64,000 nt of DNA from Acanthochlamys bracteata (GCA_019914995.1 CM034136.1:6773270-6837269), one strand, 5' to 3'; positions 22,950-37,263 are shown, counted from the stretch's first letter. A program made the numbers and translations. Notes: generated by a model from the letters alone, not told the origin.

Positions 22950-24733
22950 AAGATCTCACACTTCGCTGCCGTTATTCAGAGAAACAAAGAGATCAACATC
23001 CTTTACGTATATATATAGCTTTTCATCGAAACAAACTCAATTTTGCAACAAATTAAAAGTAGAAAAATCTAACTGCGGGGACCTGGTATTACTAAAACAA
23101 TTTTAATGATAGACGCGGATGCAACGCGTCAGTATTCGAATGCGACTACGGACCAGCCACGCGTGACCTTCGTTGCGAAGTCTCTCTTGTCCAGATCTCG
23201 TGTATGGTAGTACACCAATATTTCGTCGAGCGATTTCCACGTGTACTAAAAGTTTGGTAAAAGAATTATTATTGGTCAGTTATATGGAGTTGTGTTACAA
23301 ATATTACAGCAGATCGATATTGAAAAGGATGCGTGGCATTTTGGATAAATAGCAATTTGATCATTGATATCAGCGTGGAGTTGATACTTTTCTAGAGCCA
23401 AAAAGTCAGAAACGGTAACGCGTTTTATTGATTTTTTCTTCCTTTTCTTCTCAAAGATTTTTCTTCCTTTTTCTTTTTTTTTTAATAAAAAATGAATTTA
23501 TAAGTCAAATTTTTAGTATAAAAGTTGAATTTAAAAAATAATTTTAAAATTTGAGCTTATTTTTTATATATAGTTTTGTTTTAAAGTTGAAATAAAGTGA
23601 TTTTTTTTAAATGAGTTTATAATAATAGTAAATATGCTCGGATTATAACTTGTATTATATAACAACATCAAATTATATTAACTAATATAAACTATATTGT
23701 GTAATATCTTTTCTCACGTAAACATACAACTAAGTGACTAACTAACTCGAAATTATGTTATTACTAGGCTGATTCTGAGTATCATGTTTAAGAATATTGT
23801 ATCTAAGATGAATTAATGATAAAGCAAAATTTTAAATTTTATATTGCAACAGAATTATATTTGATGTTGACTCGGATCATGATAAAATTTTAAAAATGTT
23901 ACGGATGAACTGGGGGCAAATTTTTGTTAAAAAAACAAAAAGAAACTCCACCTGTATGTATTTTACACTACAATACCCGGTAGAGAGCAACCACTCAACT
24001 CATCTAATCTTTGCTTAGATTAATTGCAAGACTTTGTGATGATTTACAAAGAAAAAGCTGAGATTAGATGGATTTTGATGAACACACGAGGCATGTAAAT
24101 ATTATACTTCTTATAAAATAAAGTAAACATTTGAGTAGCATATGGATAGTAAGTTCATTATCATATCATTTAGTAGCGATTGTCATTTAATTTCAAAAAA
24201 TAATTTTTTAATATATATTTTTTATTATATTTTGTATAAATTTTTAAAAATTTTATTTAAAATTTAGAAAATAAAAAATTCTATAATAAATTTTTTTATT
24301 ACTTATTATTATTTTTTAAAGTAAAAAAAATTATTTTTTAAACGACTTTTAAAAGTACTTCCAAACGAATTTTAACTTCAACTCTCGATCACCACCTGTC
24401 TGAAGCATGTTTTCCTGAAACCTTCAGAATAAATACACAACCAAATAGATCAAATACATTTGTCACTGACACTGTTTCCCTATCACCGGATATCAGGCAA
24501 GGGACCAGAATTTCTACTAGATATGATCGAGAATGTCTGCAGATTGAAATGGGTAAACGCTGAGTTCTAAATTTGCTGTCCTACAAGATGGTCGAATACA
24601 ACAAGTCCTAATATGACAGAGCTAAGCTTATAGTACGAAGATATGAACCATCAAAAACTAAATGCAAAAGAGGGGCTACATCCTCACTAACTAAAAGAAC
24701 ACAAAGAATGCAAACCCTGTAATAAAGAAGAGT
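22950..24733. other. Intergenic, GPRP promoter and AT-rich DNA
   Basis: The first 300 bases contain ACGT-type motifs such as CCACGTGT at about 23238, compatible with a promoter for GPRP. An AT-rich inverted-repeat relic lies at about 24170-24378 (right end AGTACTTCCAAACG). The end is the NET2 3' UTR. Confidence 0.4.
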
Positions 24734-27700
24734 TTAATGCATGGATGAAAGATCGCTTTGTTTTTTCTGTATTGCAGGATGCACGCATGCGAGGATTGAT
24801 TGCTTTTTGGGTTTTGTACCAAATAGGAAGGATCGGAGTGGTACTCTTGTTTTGCTTGAAATTTTTCTGAAGTGATGGTGACGGCGACTTCCCCTCGGTC
24901 CTTGCAATTCAAGCCGATCATGTAGCTGTGACAGAGCCTTGTCCACTTCATCTTGAAGCATATTCACATGATGTAACCCCAAGTCCAGCTCGTCCGCGAC
25001 CTTATTGTTCTCCTGCTGCATGTTGAGTACCTCTCCTTGAAATTTTGCTGCCTGATAGGCAGTAAAGTGTGTATCTTCAGTCTCCGAATTCTTCAAAGCA
25101 ATTGTTATCTCCTCTCCTATGCTGTAAAGAGCCGCAGATCTCTTCTTAAGTTCTTCCCTAAGGATCGCATTCTGCTCTGTCCATACTTGGAATTCAGTCT
25201 TTAACTCTCTTAGTTGTTTCTCAGTTGGTGCAGAATCTATCTTTTCCGCATGCTCTGAGCCACTACTACTGCTGCCTTCCTGGGCCATTATATTCTTCAG
25301 CTTCTCTAGATCAGTCTGCAGGTCCTCAAAAGCAGTTTGAAATTTCTGGACATTATGGAAGGTAGAACTGAACCTTAGCCAGAAGTCCAGGTTCTCTTCC
25401 AGCACAATGTCTATATCTCTCCTGAATTTCTCTTCAAGGGCTGAAGTAACAGGAAGTTCACCAATATGGACGAGCTTGATGCCGTCCTCAGCAAGGGGAC
25501 CATCTAGTTCTCCAACATTAAAGGATATGCTCATTCTTGCATCCCGATCTTTTCCATTCTTTACCCGAGAAAAGAGCTTGCGTGAGCTTGTACTCACAGC
25601 CATTAATCTGGGGAGGAAATTAGGTTCAGGCTCGCCCTGACATGGTTCTTCAACTTCAACAGGCTGTGCTGCCTCACTGGAACTGGACCTCAAGGAATCC
25701 AGTTTTTCTCTCAGTAATCGAATCTCCTCATCCTTCAAATTATTGGCATTCTTCAACTCCAGAAGCTGTGCCATCATCTCAGACTGATAGTCATCATTCT
25801 TCTTATCCTCTTCTGAAAGCTTCTTTTTTACATCTTTATAGCTTCTAAGAATTGATGTATATTCAGCCAACAAGATCTTTTCTCTTCCTTCTATTCCACT
25901 TAAAAATAATTTCTGCCAATCAAGAGTGTCATGTTGGTCTTGCTTATCGTTTGAATCTTCATTGCTTATTATGCCTATGCTGCGGTTCACTTCCAATAAC
26001 TCTTTCTGGCCTATTCCATCTTCCTGGTTTGGATTGTTAAACAAGCTAGCACCAGGTGTTTGAGTTCCTTCAGACCGACCTTCGTTCTTCCCATCCTTGC
26101 AGAAAAGGCGGTGTTCAACAACTGCATGCGCCTCTTGGTAAATGCAACTATTCTCTCCTTCCCGAACTCCAGTTGTATCATTTTCTGCATAATGAAATTC
26201 ATTTGCAACATTTCCAAGCTGAGAAAAGGTTCTAGAATTATCTTGGAAATCCTGCTTCAATTGGCCAATGTCGCCTTTCGGAGGAGGCTCCTCCACAGAC
26301 GTATTTGCTGATTCCTCTGTAGAATTCTTCATAGCTACGAATGGTGGCTCATCAAACAAAAGGAATTGTTTATCCTCCTGCTCAACATTCTTATTTACTT
26401 CTTCCATCACAACCATATCTATGTCTGAAGGCTTGGTTTCATCTGGAGCAAATGAAGTTGGAAAGCCTATCCCAGGATGCATTTCTTCATCTAGTTTGCT
26501 GTGGGGAATACTAGGCTCCAGGGTAGAGTAAGCATTCTCACTAGCTGAAATATTCTCGTCTTCTGTGGTAATTCCTTCTCGTTTTCCAAGCTGCTCCCAT
26601 GGCCCTGTGCCAATATTCTCGGTCACAGAAACTGTTGGACTGGAAACCCAACGCTTAGGAGACTGCAGCTTCTCTGAAAGATCATCAAGACTATTGCAGG
26701 CTTTATTAAATTGGTTATGCAGAATTTTCTTGTCATTCTGAACATTATTTTCAAGATCTTGAATTCTATGCAATTCTTCTTCAGCTTTCTTTAACTTCTC
26801 TGCTAGACTGTTTGCATCCCCAAGCATGGTCTGCTTCTCTTCTTCTAAGAGCCTCAAGTGTTTATGAAGCTGATCTGTTTCTGATCTTAAAACATTGAGT
26901 TGAACAGTTTGAGAAGACACAGTAATCTCCAAACTTATCACCTTATTGACAAGCTCATCAATCTTTTCAGCAAGTTCCGTGACATATGTATCTGAATTTG
27001 TCTGAAAATGCTCTTTGACTTTCTCACATACCGACTCCAGCTGAAGCCTCTGCTGTTTAAAATCGTATACATCCTCTTCGGAGTTTTCATCAGTGGCGCA
27101 ATCAGTCCCATTTTGAGGTTCAGCAGTCTCACCTTTCAGAAATCTAATCTTTTCCTTAGCATCCTTGATTCTTCTTGACTCTATCCTTGCCAATTCTGAT
27201 GACCTCTTCTGCTCTTCCTGCAGGTTGACCAATGTGTCCTCACAAGATCTGAGAGCAGTCGCAGCCATCAAGGCTCGGGCCTCATCATCCTGGATAACAG
27301 CACTAGCATTGAACTCATCCTGCAGTCTGCATACTTCCTCTTGCATCTCAGCTACTTGTTTCTCGATGGCCCAGCACTTGACATGCCCATTCTCATAAGA
27401 ACTTTTGACGAATTCCTTCTCAGTTTGAAGGACCAAAATTTTCTTCTGAAGTTTATCTATCTCTTCCTGTGCCGTATTCTTCTCAAAGGAAGAAACTTGC
27501 TTGAGTTGGGGGCTTTGGGGCTTCTTGACAGCTGCTGGCTTTTTTCTGCTTTTGCTTCCAAAGCTCATTTGAGGGACAAAAGCTGGTGGTATGGGAACGT
27601 TAGTAGGATCAACTGCAGTTATTGCTCTTGGAGAGCTCTCATCATCGTCGTCCTGCAACCCAAACTGGAGATCAGGAAAAGCTGCTGCAATTGTATGGTT

Positions 27701-28754
27701 AGCCTTATGCAGCTCTCCTGAAATGTGATCATAGCTTTCTGCTAATGCTCTATATGCTCTGTAAGCCTCTTCCACAGAAGTTATTAGCTCTGGCCTCCTC
27801 TTGTAATACATCTCTGCCCTCCTAGCGAATGAATCAGCATCCTCTTCTATTATCTTTAGCATCAATTTTACCCGTTCTTCCATCTCTGCAGTCCAGAAAA
27901 ACGACCATGAACAATTACATTACTTAAACAGAAGGAAGAAGCCACATTCATTTGCCAAATGGGTCAGTTCACTACAAAGCTATTTCAAATAGACGGCAAT
28001 ACATGGGCTTCTCCAAACTTACGTTCCAAAAAAAACTGCAAGGTGTTGTTCAAATGTACACCTTATCTACCATGAAAGACCATCAACATCTACTTAACAG
28101 TTCACGCATTTTATAAGTACAAAAAATGCTTCTAACACAACACAGGACAATGGTTTAGAGTGAATCTGAATGTTATCCTTGACACCTTCAAAATAAGGTT
28201 TAGTGCTGTGAAAACTGAACAGGTTAACAATTTTTTTGTCTGAAGTCTGATGTCACAGATAAAGCGTGTGTGAAATGTACAGGGCCCACTGATCGTTGGT
28301 GCCGGGCATTCCGGACTCTCAGATCAATATTTGGAAGAGATTATAGTAGGAAAAAAACATTCATGCCATGATCATGATCTCATTGTTTCACGATCACCAG
28401 AAAACTATCAGATCTCTCTTTAATATGCTTCCTATCTGCATCTTTATTTTCTCAACAGGGAAACAGTATGTGAATCTCCATTCCTTATCAAAATTGAATC
28501 CATGAGGAGACGAACAAATTCCATATTTTCATATAAAAATGCTTCACTATAGGCAAATTTTTCCCCAAAACAAAAGCAATAACAAAAATCTATGGATTTA
28601 AACATGTGAACTCATCATGAATATTGGAGGAGGAGAACATAGCTTAGATAAAATTTATACCTTGAAGATTGTTGTCTAGCCATTTGGACTGTTTGGTTCT
28701 GATGTGGCTTGCCCACCACCACGAGTACGCGTTGCTCGCTGCCCTCTGCAGCAT
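24734..28754 (-). CDS. NET2: NETWORKED 2 (NET2/KIP1-type) actin-binding protein
   Basis: NET proteins bind filamentous actin through an N-terminal NAB domain and anchor it to membranes; the NET2 clade acts in pollen and pollen tubes and includes petunia KIP1. Two exons, 28754-28661 (94 bases) and 27885-24734, join to give 1081 residues. Exon 1 alone encodes the start of the NAB domain with the signature SWWWASHIRTKQSKWLDNNL, including W12-W14; the domain continues through EEDADSFARRAEMYYKRRPE. The rest is a long coiled coil rich in Glu, Lys, Leu and Gln. The basic C-terminal segment SKTRVPLRSFLFGTKPKKQS is characteristic of NET2 rather than NET1 or NET3. The second exon without exon 1 would lack the actin-binding tryptophans, so exon 1 is essential to the model. 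A divergent promoter is shared with the RS2Z gene. Confidence 0.95.
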
Positions 28755-29194
28755 CCTCTAATCTTCTATATTTACCAATCTCTATCAAGTCTCAACCAAA
28801 CCAACCCTTTCTCTCTCTTCTATGTTTCTATGAGCAACAGATGAAGAGTAGCGATGGCGAAGGTAACGGTGGAGGGAAGGCAACGGTGAAACAAATTACT
28901 TTTGCTAAAATTCGAAAAGATGAATTGATGAAGATGAATAGCCAGAGAGGATGGGAGAAAATTACGGGGATGTGATTGATTCGAGTTGGTAAACTCAATT
29001 CATCGATTGTTACATTAGTAGGCATTCGATTTCATCTCCATTGCTTGATCTCGCGAAGAAGAACAAAGGAGAATGAAAGCAATGAAAAAGAAAAATTAAA
29101 GCAAAAATGGAGAAAAAGGTGAAGGAGTGCAGTGCACGTCTCTGAATGTAACGAAGTTGATATATGGCGGGAGGCCTTTAACGGGCTGCCATAA

Positions 29195-29293
29195 AGCCCA
29201 TATAACGATCATTAATTTTAATGGGCTGATATTGTTTGTAGGCCCACTTGCTTGTCTGATTTAGGGTTTGCTCCGGTGAGATGTATATATAAA
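29195..29293. promoter_or_regulatory. Divergent promoter with site II motifs and TATA box
   Basis: AGCCCA at 29195-29200, TGGGCT at 29222-29227 and GGCCCA at 29241-29246 are site II elements (TCP-factor targets in growth genes). TATATATAAA at 29284-29293 fits a plus-strand start for RS2Z near 29315. NET2 is transcribed the other way, about 450 bases from these motifs. Confidence 0.55.
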
Positions 29294-30106
29294 GGCTTCG
29301 AGTAAGAGAGATCGCGTTTTCCTCTCCTGATCTCATCGAGGACCAAGCTCGGTCTTCACTTTCTCTCAGCTGGGTTGATTTCGGTATAGATCCTAGTTAA
29401 TTAGTTGAATACTTGCTTTTTTTTTCTGTTGATCTTGATGAATTGTTAGGAGATTGTATGTTTCTCTGGTTGGAATTCTGTTATTGTTCTATTTTCCTTA
29501 TTTTTATTTTTTATTTCCACCCTATTTTACTGAATATTTTTATTTCTTGCTTACATATTTCGTTGTCTTTGGGAGTCGATTGATGGTATATGTTTGCTAG
29601 AAAATGAATTTGAGTATCTTGGAAATGATTTAGAACCGTTTGTGATTTTGTGATTTGGTGAAATTGGCTAGTGTTTACTGCGTTGTGTAAGTTGAAGGAA
29701 AGTTTTTCTGCTAATTACGTTTGATATACACAGATGTTTGATTCATGGAGTAGTTGTAGTAAGTCTACCAATTTGCTTTGACCGGCTTGCTTGGTTTAAA
29801 TATTTTGCTAATTGTTAGACATTCGACGTGTTCTGTGTTAAATATTATTCCTGTAGAGCAAGCTTATAACTAGCAGAATTAGACTCTGTGGATATGTATA
29901 AAGGGTGTGTGCTATGCATATGCACAATTGTGTTAGTGAATTCTTTCACTTCACGTTGTTGTTTATCCAAAAAGTGCATAATTTTGTTTTGTTATTGTTT
30001 GCTGTCCTTGGTCTGTTACTCTGATGTTGTTACCTAATATGTTCCTTATATGCATTTTATTGCATGTTTTGAGCTTAATTGTGAATCATTTTCATTTTGT
30101 TAGAAA

Positions 30107-32670
30107 ATGCCTCGGTATGATGATCGTTATGGCACCACACGTCTCTATGTTGGGCGTCTATCCAGTCGAACACGTGCCCGTGACCTTGAAGATCTCTTTA
30201 GCAGATACGGCAGGTAATTTTTAGTTGCCTTATGGTTATATCTCAATTGATACCATCAGTGGTCATTTAATGTGAGTTGTTGGTGGTTTTGTCTCATAGA
30301 GAAATCTAACTATGGAATGTGAGTTCTTATTTTGTTGTTGTTCATACTTCTAATAGATTTACATTCACAACTCTCTTTATCTCATTCCGTACTCTGTGTT
30401 TCTGAGATTTTCGTTTGACCATAAGAAATCATTTCCAAGTGGTATGTAAAGGTCATAATAGTTGTTGCAATCAGGTCTTGAATGGGTTCAGACAGTGGAA
30501 TTTGGTCTGTTCTTGCTATCTTACTTTGCTAGGTAGAAGCTAGTATAGCGCATGCATGTGTTTTCAAAGTATATAAAGTTCCCTGTGCTACTATGACTTG
30601 GAATAATTAAACTAAAAATTTATTAGAGGGTTGAGTTGATCCTTTTTTGGTTCTCAACATCTTAGCGATGTTAGCTCCTAGACTAGCAGATTTTAGATTT
30701 TAAGAATTTAAAAGGCTTATGGCACCGCTTCAATAATTTTTTTTTTTTCACTAGGCTTATTTTAGGAGAACAAATATTTGTTAGGGGGGGTTTTGCTTAG
30801 GTTTCTTAAGTTACTGGCTTACGAGGACCTCTTGAGATCTGCTCTCTCTCAATGGTACCTGAGTATCTTATGCACTAGATCCACGGTGGATGTTTCACCT
30901 GTCTTATGAGTCATAGGCCATCGTCTAGCCATCATATTGTGTTGGTTTCTCTCCCTCTATCTCTCTTTTAATGTTATGTTATGAGAGCACTGAAACCCTA
31001 GGTGCCCTTTTAACTTGAATGATCTTATTGAAGGTTATTGGGTTTTTACCCAACCTGGAGGTCTGGTGAGATGTTGGCCCTGGTGGAAGTGATGGCTATT
31101 CTTCGAAAGTAGATAGGAGAATTTGTGGCGATTCTTTCTGTAATCTTATTGCGTGTTTTTATGGAAATGAGAACAATGATAATGGTGTTTTGTTCGTCTT
31201 CTGATGGGCGAAGTGTCCTACCTTCCGGTACTTACGTAATGATGGCTTTACTGTTTCTGGCAACCATTTCCGCAGAGTTCGAGATGTGGATATGAAGCAT
31301 GACTTCGCTTTCGTGGTATGTGCAAGCACTCTTTTTATATTTTTCTATCTTGGTTGAAAATTTTAGCTTTCAAATATGATTTGTTCTATCTCTCTTTTGG
31401 CCATGTCGATCATGTACAGGAAATGAGTGATCCAAGAGATGCTGATGATGCAAGGTACAGCCTGAATGGCCGAGATTTTGATGGAAGTCGAATTATAGTT
31501 GAATTTGCAAGAGGGGTAAGTATTTTGAAGTATTGCTTTTTACAGTCTTTTTGAGAAAACAAAAGTCAAGACTTATTGATTTGTTTTGTTTGCATGCAGG
31601 GTCCACGTGGCCCGGGAGGCTCTCGTGAATATCTGGGTAGAGGCCCACCACCTGGATCTGGTCGTTGCTTTAATTGTGGAATAGATGGTCATTGGGCTCG
31701 AGATTGCAAGGCTGGAGATTGGAAAAACAAATGCTATCGCTGCGGAGAGAGAGGTCATATAGAGAGAAACTGCCAGAATAGTCCCAAAACCTTAAGGTAG
31801 TTCTAATGGAAATGCATTTTTTTTTTGAGCAAGCAAGTTCAAAAAATTAGGTTCTTTTCTAATTCCATTTGGTTTTGGTGCTGGAACAGGCGTGGACGTA
31901 GCTATTCTCGCTCACCATCACCCCGTCATCGTAGGTCCCGCAGCAAAAGCTATAGCCGGAGCCGTAGTTACAGGTATGTTGAATTCTAATCAATTCTCTT
32001 GTAGATTTTTGCAAATTGTTTTATATAAGATTCCTAACTATTTTTGTAATTGCAAAAGTTCATGTCTGTAAATGGAATGTATTCATATACTATCATTAAG
32101 CAGATCAGGTTATGAGGTGGCAGTCACTGTAAGGTCATTTATCTCTACCTTGGGTGACTTTGCAATCATGTTTTGAGGAACTTGTCTGTCTTTGCACGTA
32201 ACAGTCTTGGTCCACTTGATTAGCTTTTTTCCCCTGAAGTTAATTTTGGTGTATATGTTGAATTTTCTTTTCTGAAATTTCACATTTAAGTACTTACTGG
32301 CTCATGCCGCAGCCGGTCAAGGTCTCCTAAAAGATATAGGCGCAGCCTGGAAAGAGATGAGAGAAGGTCATACAGCAGAAGCCCAAGAAGAAGCCCTCCA
32401 CCCAAAGGAAGGAAGCACAGCCCATCACCTGATCGTAGCATGAGCCCACAAACAAAGGAGAGGTCTCCTGTTGAGCGCAACGGTTCTGAATACAGTGGTA
32501 GCCCCAGACGTGATGATAGGAGGAGAAGCATGAGCCTGGAAAGGGAAAGCTCACCAGTTGCTGATGGAAGGTACAGGAGCCCTGAGCCAAATGGCCACAG
32601 TGCAGGTGCAAGGGATGAGGAGGAAAGGAACCATGCATCACCTCTTGGCAGTGAATCTCCCCGTGACTGA
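30107..32670 (+). CDS. RS2Z33: RS2Z-type SR splicing factor (two zinc knuckles)
   Basis: Plant-specific SR protein that binds pre-mRNA and regulates splicing in the nucleus. CDS exons: 30107-30213, 31276-31315, 31420-31515, 31600-31796, 31890-31973, 32313-32670, all in consistent phase, giving 293 residues. Domains in order: an RRM at about residues 10-80 beginning [18 protein letters not shown] with the second RNP strand in exon 2; a Gly-rich linker; two CCHC knuckles ([14 protein letters not shown] and [14 protein letters not shown]) at about 105-150; an RS domain; and the acidic SP-rich tail typical of RS2Z32/33. A 5' UTR exon ends at 29383 and the leader intron at 30103. The 1.06-kb intron 30214-31275 inside the RRM is unusually long; the homologous RSZ33 gene is known to be alternatively spliced and autoregulated. 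Symbol is by family; RS2Z32 is equally possible. Confidence 0.94.
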
Positions 32671-32949
32671 GTTTAGGTGCCTGTTTGTCAGATGAACTCT
32701 ACTAAGTATTCATGTATTTGGATTTTATGCAAGTACCCCTTAAGGATGGATTTATATTTGTAATGTGTAACTTGAAGCTGATATTGATCCTAGCTACTTG
32801 TTTTTGCACTCTAGTTTCAGTTTGCTAGTAGGACTTAGCTCGTGGTATTACTGACTGTTCTTTTGTTGTTAATCTGATAACTTTGAGAATATTCGACACT
32901 ATTTGCGTGCTATTTTATGCAGTGCTTCTGCGCGCAAAATTTCACAGAC

Positions 32950-35529
32950 TTTTTGGGCACTGAATGTAATCACCGGTTTTACTCCCAAATATGTACATTT
33001 CAGTGATAGATTCAGAAAATTCCGAAAAGAACGCTGAGGGGTCTTCTGCGTAATTGATATAACGATCATGGATTTTTCATTTCTGATTTTGCCTTCACAT
33101 GTTCTGCGCAATAATTGCAAGACATCTGTTACTGATTTTAAATTCACAGTTCGCCAGCCATAAATAAGATCTCTAGCTATCTCCATCATAGCATTTCTTT
33201 TCCCGCTATCAGCACAGGAGTTAGAAAATCCGAGCAAGTCTCTGCATGAGGCAAATATCAGTTAAGGACTTGTCATAAAAAAAATCTGAAGTGTCCATTT
33301 CTGTCTAAAAGCTTTCCATGGACATTAGATCTAAGTCAAGGAAATTCAATATTTCTCATGGCACAAGCGAAAAAAAAAAGTTCCTGACAGATTATACAGC
33401 AGCATGAAACCCTTCAGAATAGTTAATGGCATATTTATTGTACATTTCACTTGAGCAAAGTTATAATGCTAGTATCATATATATAATAATGTACATAATT
33501 CTCCATTTAGCTGAACTAGCTGTATAGAATTTTGCTGTTAATAAAGTCTGCTCCACAAGCATTGATTCAAAAAATTTCCTGAGTTGATGGAGCGAGTTGA
33601 ATCAAGTTAGGCAGACCTTGTTTTATCTATAAGAGCAAGATAAATTCACCTTAATAGCAGCACTGTGATCATTAACCATAAGTCTAAGACGTGAAAGTAA
33701 ACTGGGATGAGCTTGTAATTCACAACCCTTATTTTTCAAACCTCGTCTGGCTAGTCGGGCATCATTTTGTGCAGCCTCAGTCACCATAGCTTGCAATTCT
33801 GATGTTGCATACCTTGGTTTAGATTGATGCATACCGTATCAGTTAGACAGATGAAAGAAGTAAATCCTAGTCTTGTGCATACCTTTTTTAGAAGTGGCCA
33901 GATGCTACACGGGTGAATACACGGAGAGCCTGGCGAATGCCTTTCCTATTAGCAGATTTTACTTCCCTAGCAACACATTCTTAGTCAATTTACTTCATAA
34001 ATGATTATAGGGAGTATATTAACAAATAATTGTAACATGTAATAAAATAGTGCAAGATTTAAAGGATGCCCATGAGGGTTCCAAGCTATCACCGTTCGAG
34101 AGGTTCAAAAGATGATGTTTCTGCAGAAGCTCCTTTTTCGCCATAAATGGGATCCCAGAATTCTAGATCAATAGAAAATTCAACTGAATCCATTTCATAT
34201 TTGCAGATTTAATGCGAATCACTGATGTCTATTGAGGCATTAAATCACGCAGTTCACACAATGACAAGATCTGCTTTAAGCAAAGGTCTAGAGAAATAAT
34301 TCAACTTTACGTCAGAAAAATTTATTAGTATTTCCCATATAATGAAAAGATCAACGTGATACTCTACCTTTTCACTATCTCCGCCAACATAGCCTGTAAT
34401 TTTGCATGCTAATCACTACAAACAATGATTCTGATTTTGCACTGGCCATCCCGGCCCATTGGTTTATGTTCTGCCAGTAACCACTAAAGAAGCTCAGTGT
34501 TTACCACCTACAAGGTTAACCAGGTACTATTAATTTGGTCGTCATTGCATATAGAATGTATGGGCTAGCTAGAATTTGCAGGGCAGATGTATGCATGGGA
34601 AATCAACATGATGTAAGATCCATTAGAACTCATGAAACATTGTGCTGCAACATTTGGAGTTTAGGATCAATCTTTTTGTTTGGTTCTGAGTCTATTAACA
34701 TGCATCAGAAATTTTAGAGAAGTAGAATCAAAAGTAATCACTTTGCAGTCAGGTAAAGTGAAATCATTTAAAAAGGGCAAAACATCATCCTCAACAACCT
34801 TACACAGGTCATTGAGCTGAAGACTAGACTATATAGACAATAATAGAAAAACTGTTACAGTATGAAAACAGAGATTATCAATTATCAAAAATAGAAGCTG
34901 CAGTCTACCAAAATAAAGCCCAATTTTAGAAAACCATCCATACATGCTCAATGCAAGAAAGGAGCAAAAAACAGAAAGATACGAGTGTACCGTATTATAC
35001 ATCTGATAAATATAAGGCAGACTGTTGCTATAGGGAGCCAACTAGAGCGTTATATGACATAGAGTCACTAGTTGATAATAGTCTAGCAAATGAGGCTCTA
35101 CTTTTTATTAGAATGACAAGTCCCTGTCCATTGGACTTCACCCTTAAAAGAAATACTGCAAGCTTTAATACGTTTATCACATGATTAGCTATTAGATGTT
35201 TTATTTCAGCCTTGAGATTATCTTGTCTTATTTGCTGCAAGCAACAAAAGTAAGTGCACATCTGGCATGTATAACAGAAACAAACATATTGCATAGCTTA
35301 AAATGTTTAACAACATTCAACATACTAAAAGGAATCTTCAAAATCAAATGCAAGATGCTTATTACCAGAATGAATACAGCATGAACAAATAAATTCAGAT
35401 CCTGCACTTTTAGCAAACAGTAAATAGACCTGCCATAGACAGAAAAACCAACGGTTAACACAGACGATATTTCAGCACCGCCTTTCTTCGCAACCACGGT
35501 AAGAACTGCTTGCATTCTTCATCTAATCC
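32950..35529 (-). pseudogene. Decayed SET-domain (Rubisco LSMT-like) methyltransferase gene
   Basis: Pieces of a Rubisco-large-subunit-methyltransferase-like gene occur in order on the minus strand. At 35529-35431 an N-terminal exon encodes LDEECKQFLPWLRRKA, then a one-base shift, then GAEISSVLTVGFSVYGRS. At about 35234-35115 lies QIRQDNLKAEIKHLI and NVLKLAVFLL. At about 34170-34080 lies GEKGASAE or, in another frame, FMAKKELLQKH. At about 33835-33644 lies the substrate-binding region, AQNDARLARRGLKNKG and LLSRLRLMVNDHSAAIK, ending in a good donor. At about 33200-33100 lies ARDLIYGWRTVNLKS. The catalytic SET core itself is not recognisable, and frames are interrupted. It is therefore a non-functional relic. 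The exact parental subfamily is not settled. Confidence 0.65.
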
Positions 35530-35815
35530 CTGTGTCACAAAAACAAACGAAGATGTGAATAACAGACACAATTCTCCTTCAGTCACTTGGATTACAAACT
35601 CAATCAACAAGATTAAACCACTGATACAAATATGCTGATACTGATGCAATCAAAGCTGAACTCGACAGAGTGTGAAAACAGGAGTTGAAGGTTGGAGTAG
35701 AGACAGAAGTTTCAAGAAAACGAGAACACGACTACACCTGCACCACTACAGCCCCTGCCGTTGCTGCTCAAACGTCGACGGGGATCACCGACGGGCACTC
35801 GTCCTTCGTTCGTTG

Positions 35816-35838
35816 TCTCTCTCTCTCTCTCTCTCTCG
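35816..35838 (+). repeat. (CT)n microsatellite
   Basis: About eleven CT units in the probable 5' leader of the decayed SET gene. Confidence 0.8.
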
Positions 35839-36137
35839 CTGCTGCTGGCTAGCTAACCAAAGCGTGAATCTGACTTGGATTGAAAGATTGGACTCGATAA
35901 TTGATTGATTTGGTTCAGGCACGGGCTTGAAATTTCAAACCAAATCCAAATACAAAAGTAAAATGACACATTACTATTTTCAGAAAATTTTCTGCCAGGT
36001 CATCGATCCTTGGCAAAACATTTCTCATTGTAGTGACCGTCGATTAATTTAGATAACCGGTCGCGATTGCTTTATAGCTCGACACCGATCGGTCAGAGCT
36101 CTTGAAGAAGAACGCTCGTTTCTCTACTCTCCACTTC

Positions 36138-36145
36138 TATAAATA
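36138..36145 (+). promoter_or_regulatory. TATA box of histone H4
   Basis: CTATAAATACCCC lies about 80 bases before the probable leader donor site and 440 bases before the start codon, consistent with an intron-split 5' UTR. Confidence 0.6.
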
Positions 36146-36227
36146 CCCCTCAACAACCATCTCCCTTCCCAAATCATAAACTGCTTGTCCGTGTTTCGAT
36201 TCAAAATCTCAGTCGCAAAGCTTTCAG

Positions 36228-36892
<665 letters not shown>

Positions 36893-37263
36893 GTTTCTCT
36901 ACAAACCCAAAAAGTCTTGCTGTCAAGAAAGAGGACTTTGGTCAGAATCTAATCTTCTAGTAGGAATTTGGGAGGTCTCTGTTATAGCTTTACGATTTTT
37001 TCACTTTTCCTTTAAGTGATCTTCTACCGAATCAATTGGTTTTTTATGGTGGTTAGTGGTATGGTGTTCTTGTGATGTGTTGTTGTTCAAGTTCTATCCA
37101 ATGTAAATGGTCATGTGAAATTTCTTGTCGTTAATGAATGAAACTTGCTTCTACCAATGTGTTCATATATTGAATATAATTCGTTTCTGTGATGTCTACA
37201 CCATTGCTGATTTTCTCACAGTAGCTGTACTAGCAAAATCATTAAAGAATAAAACAAAGATTT

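Noticed and set aside
25407-27721. Several plus-strand frames of 60-126 codons
   Set aside because: All are antisense to the single long NET2 exon.
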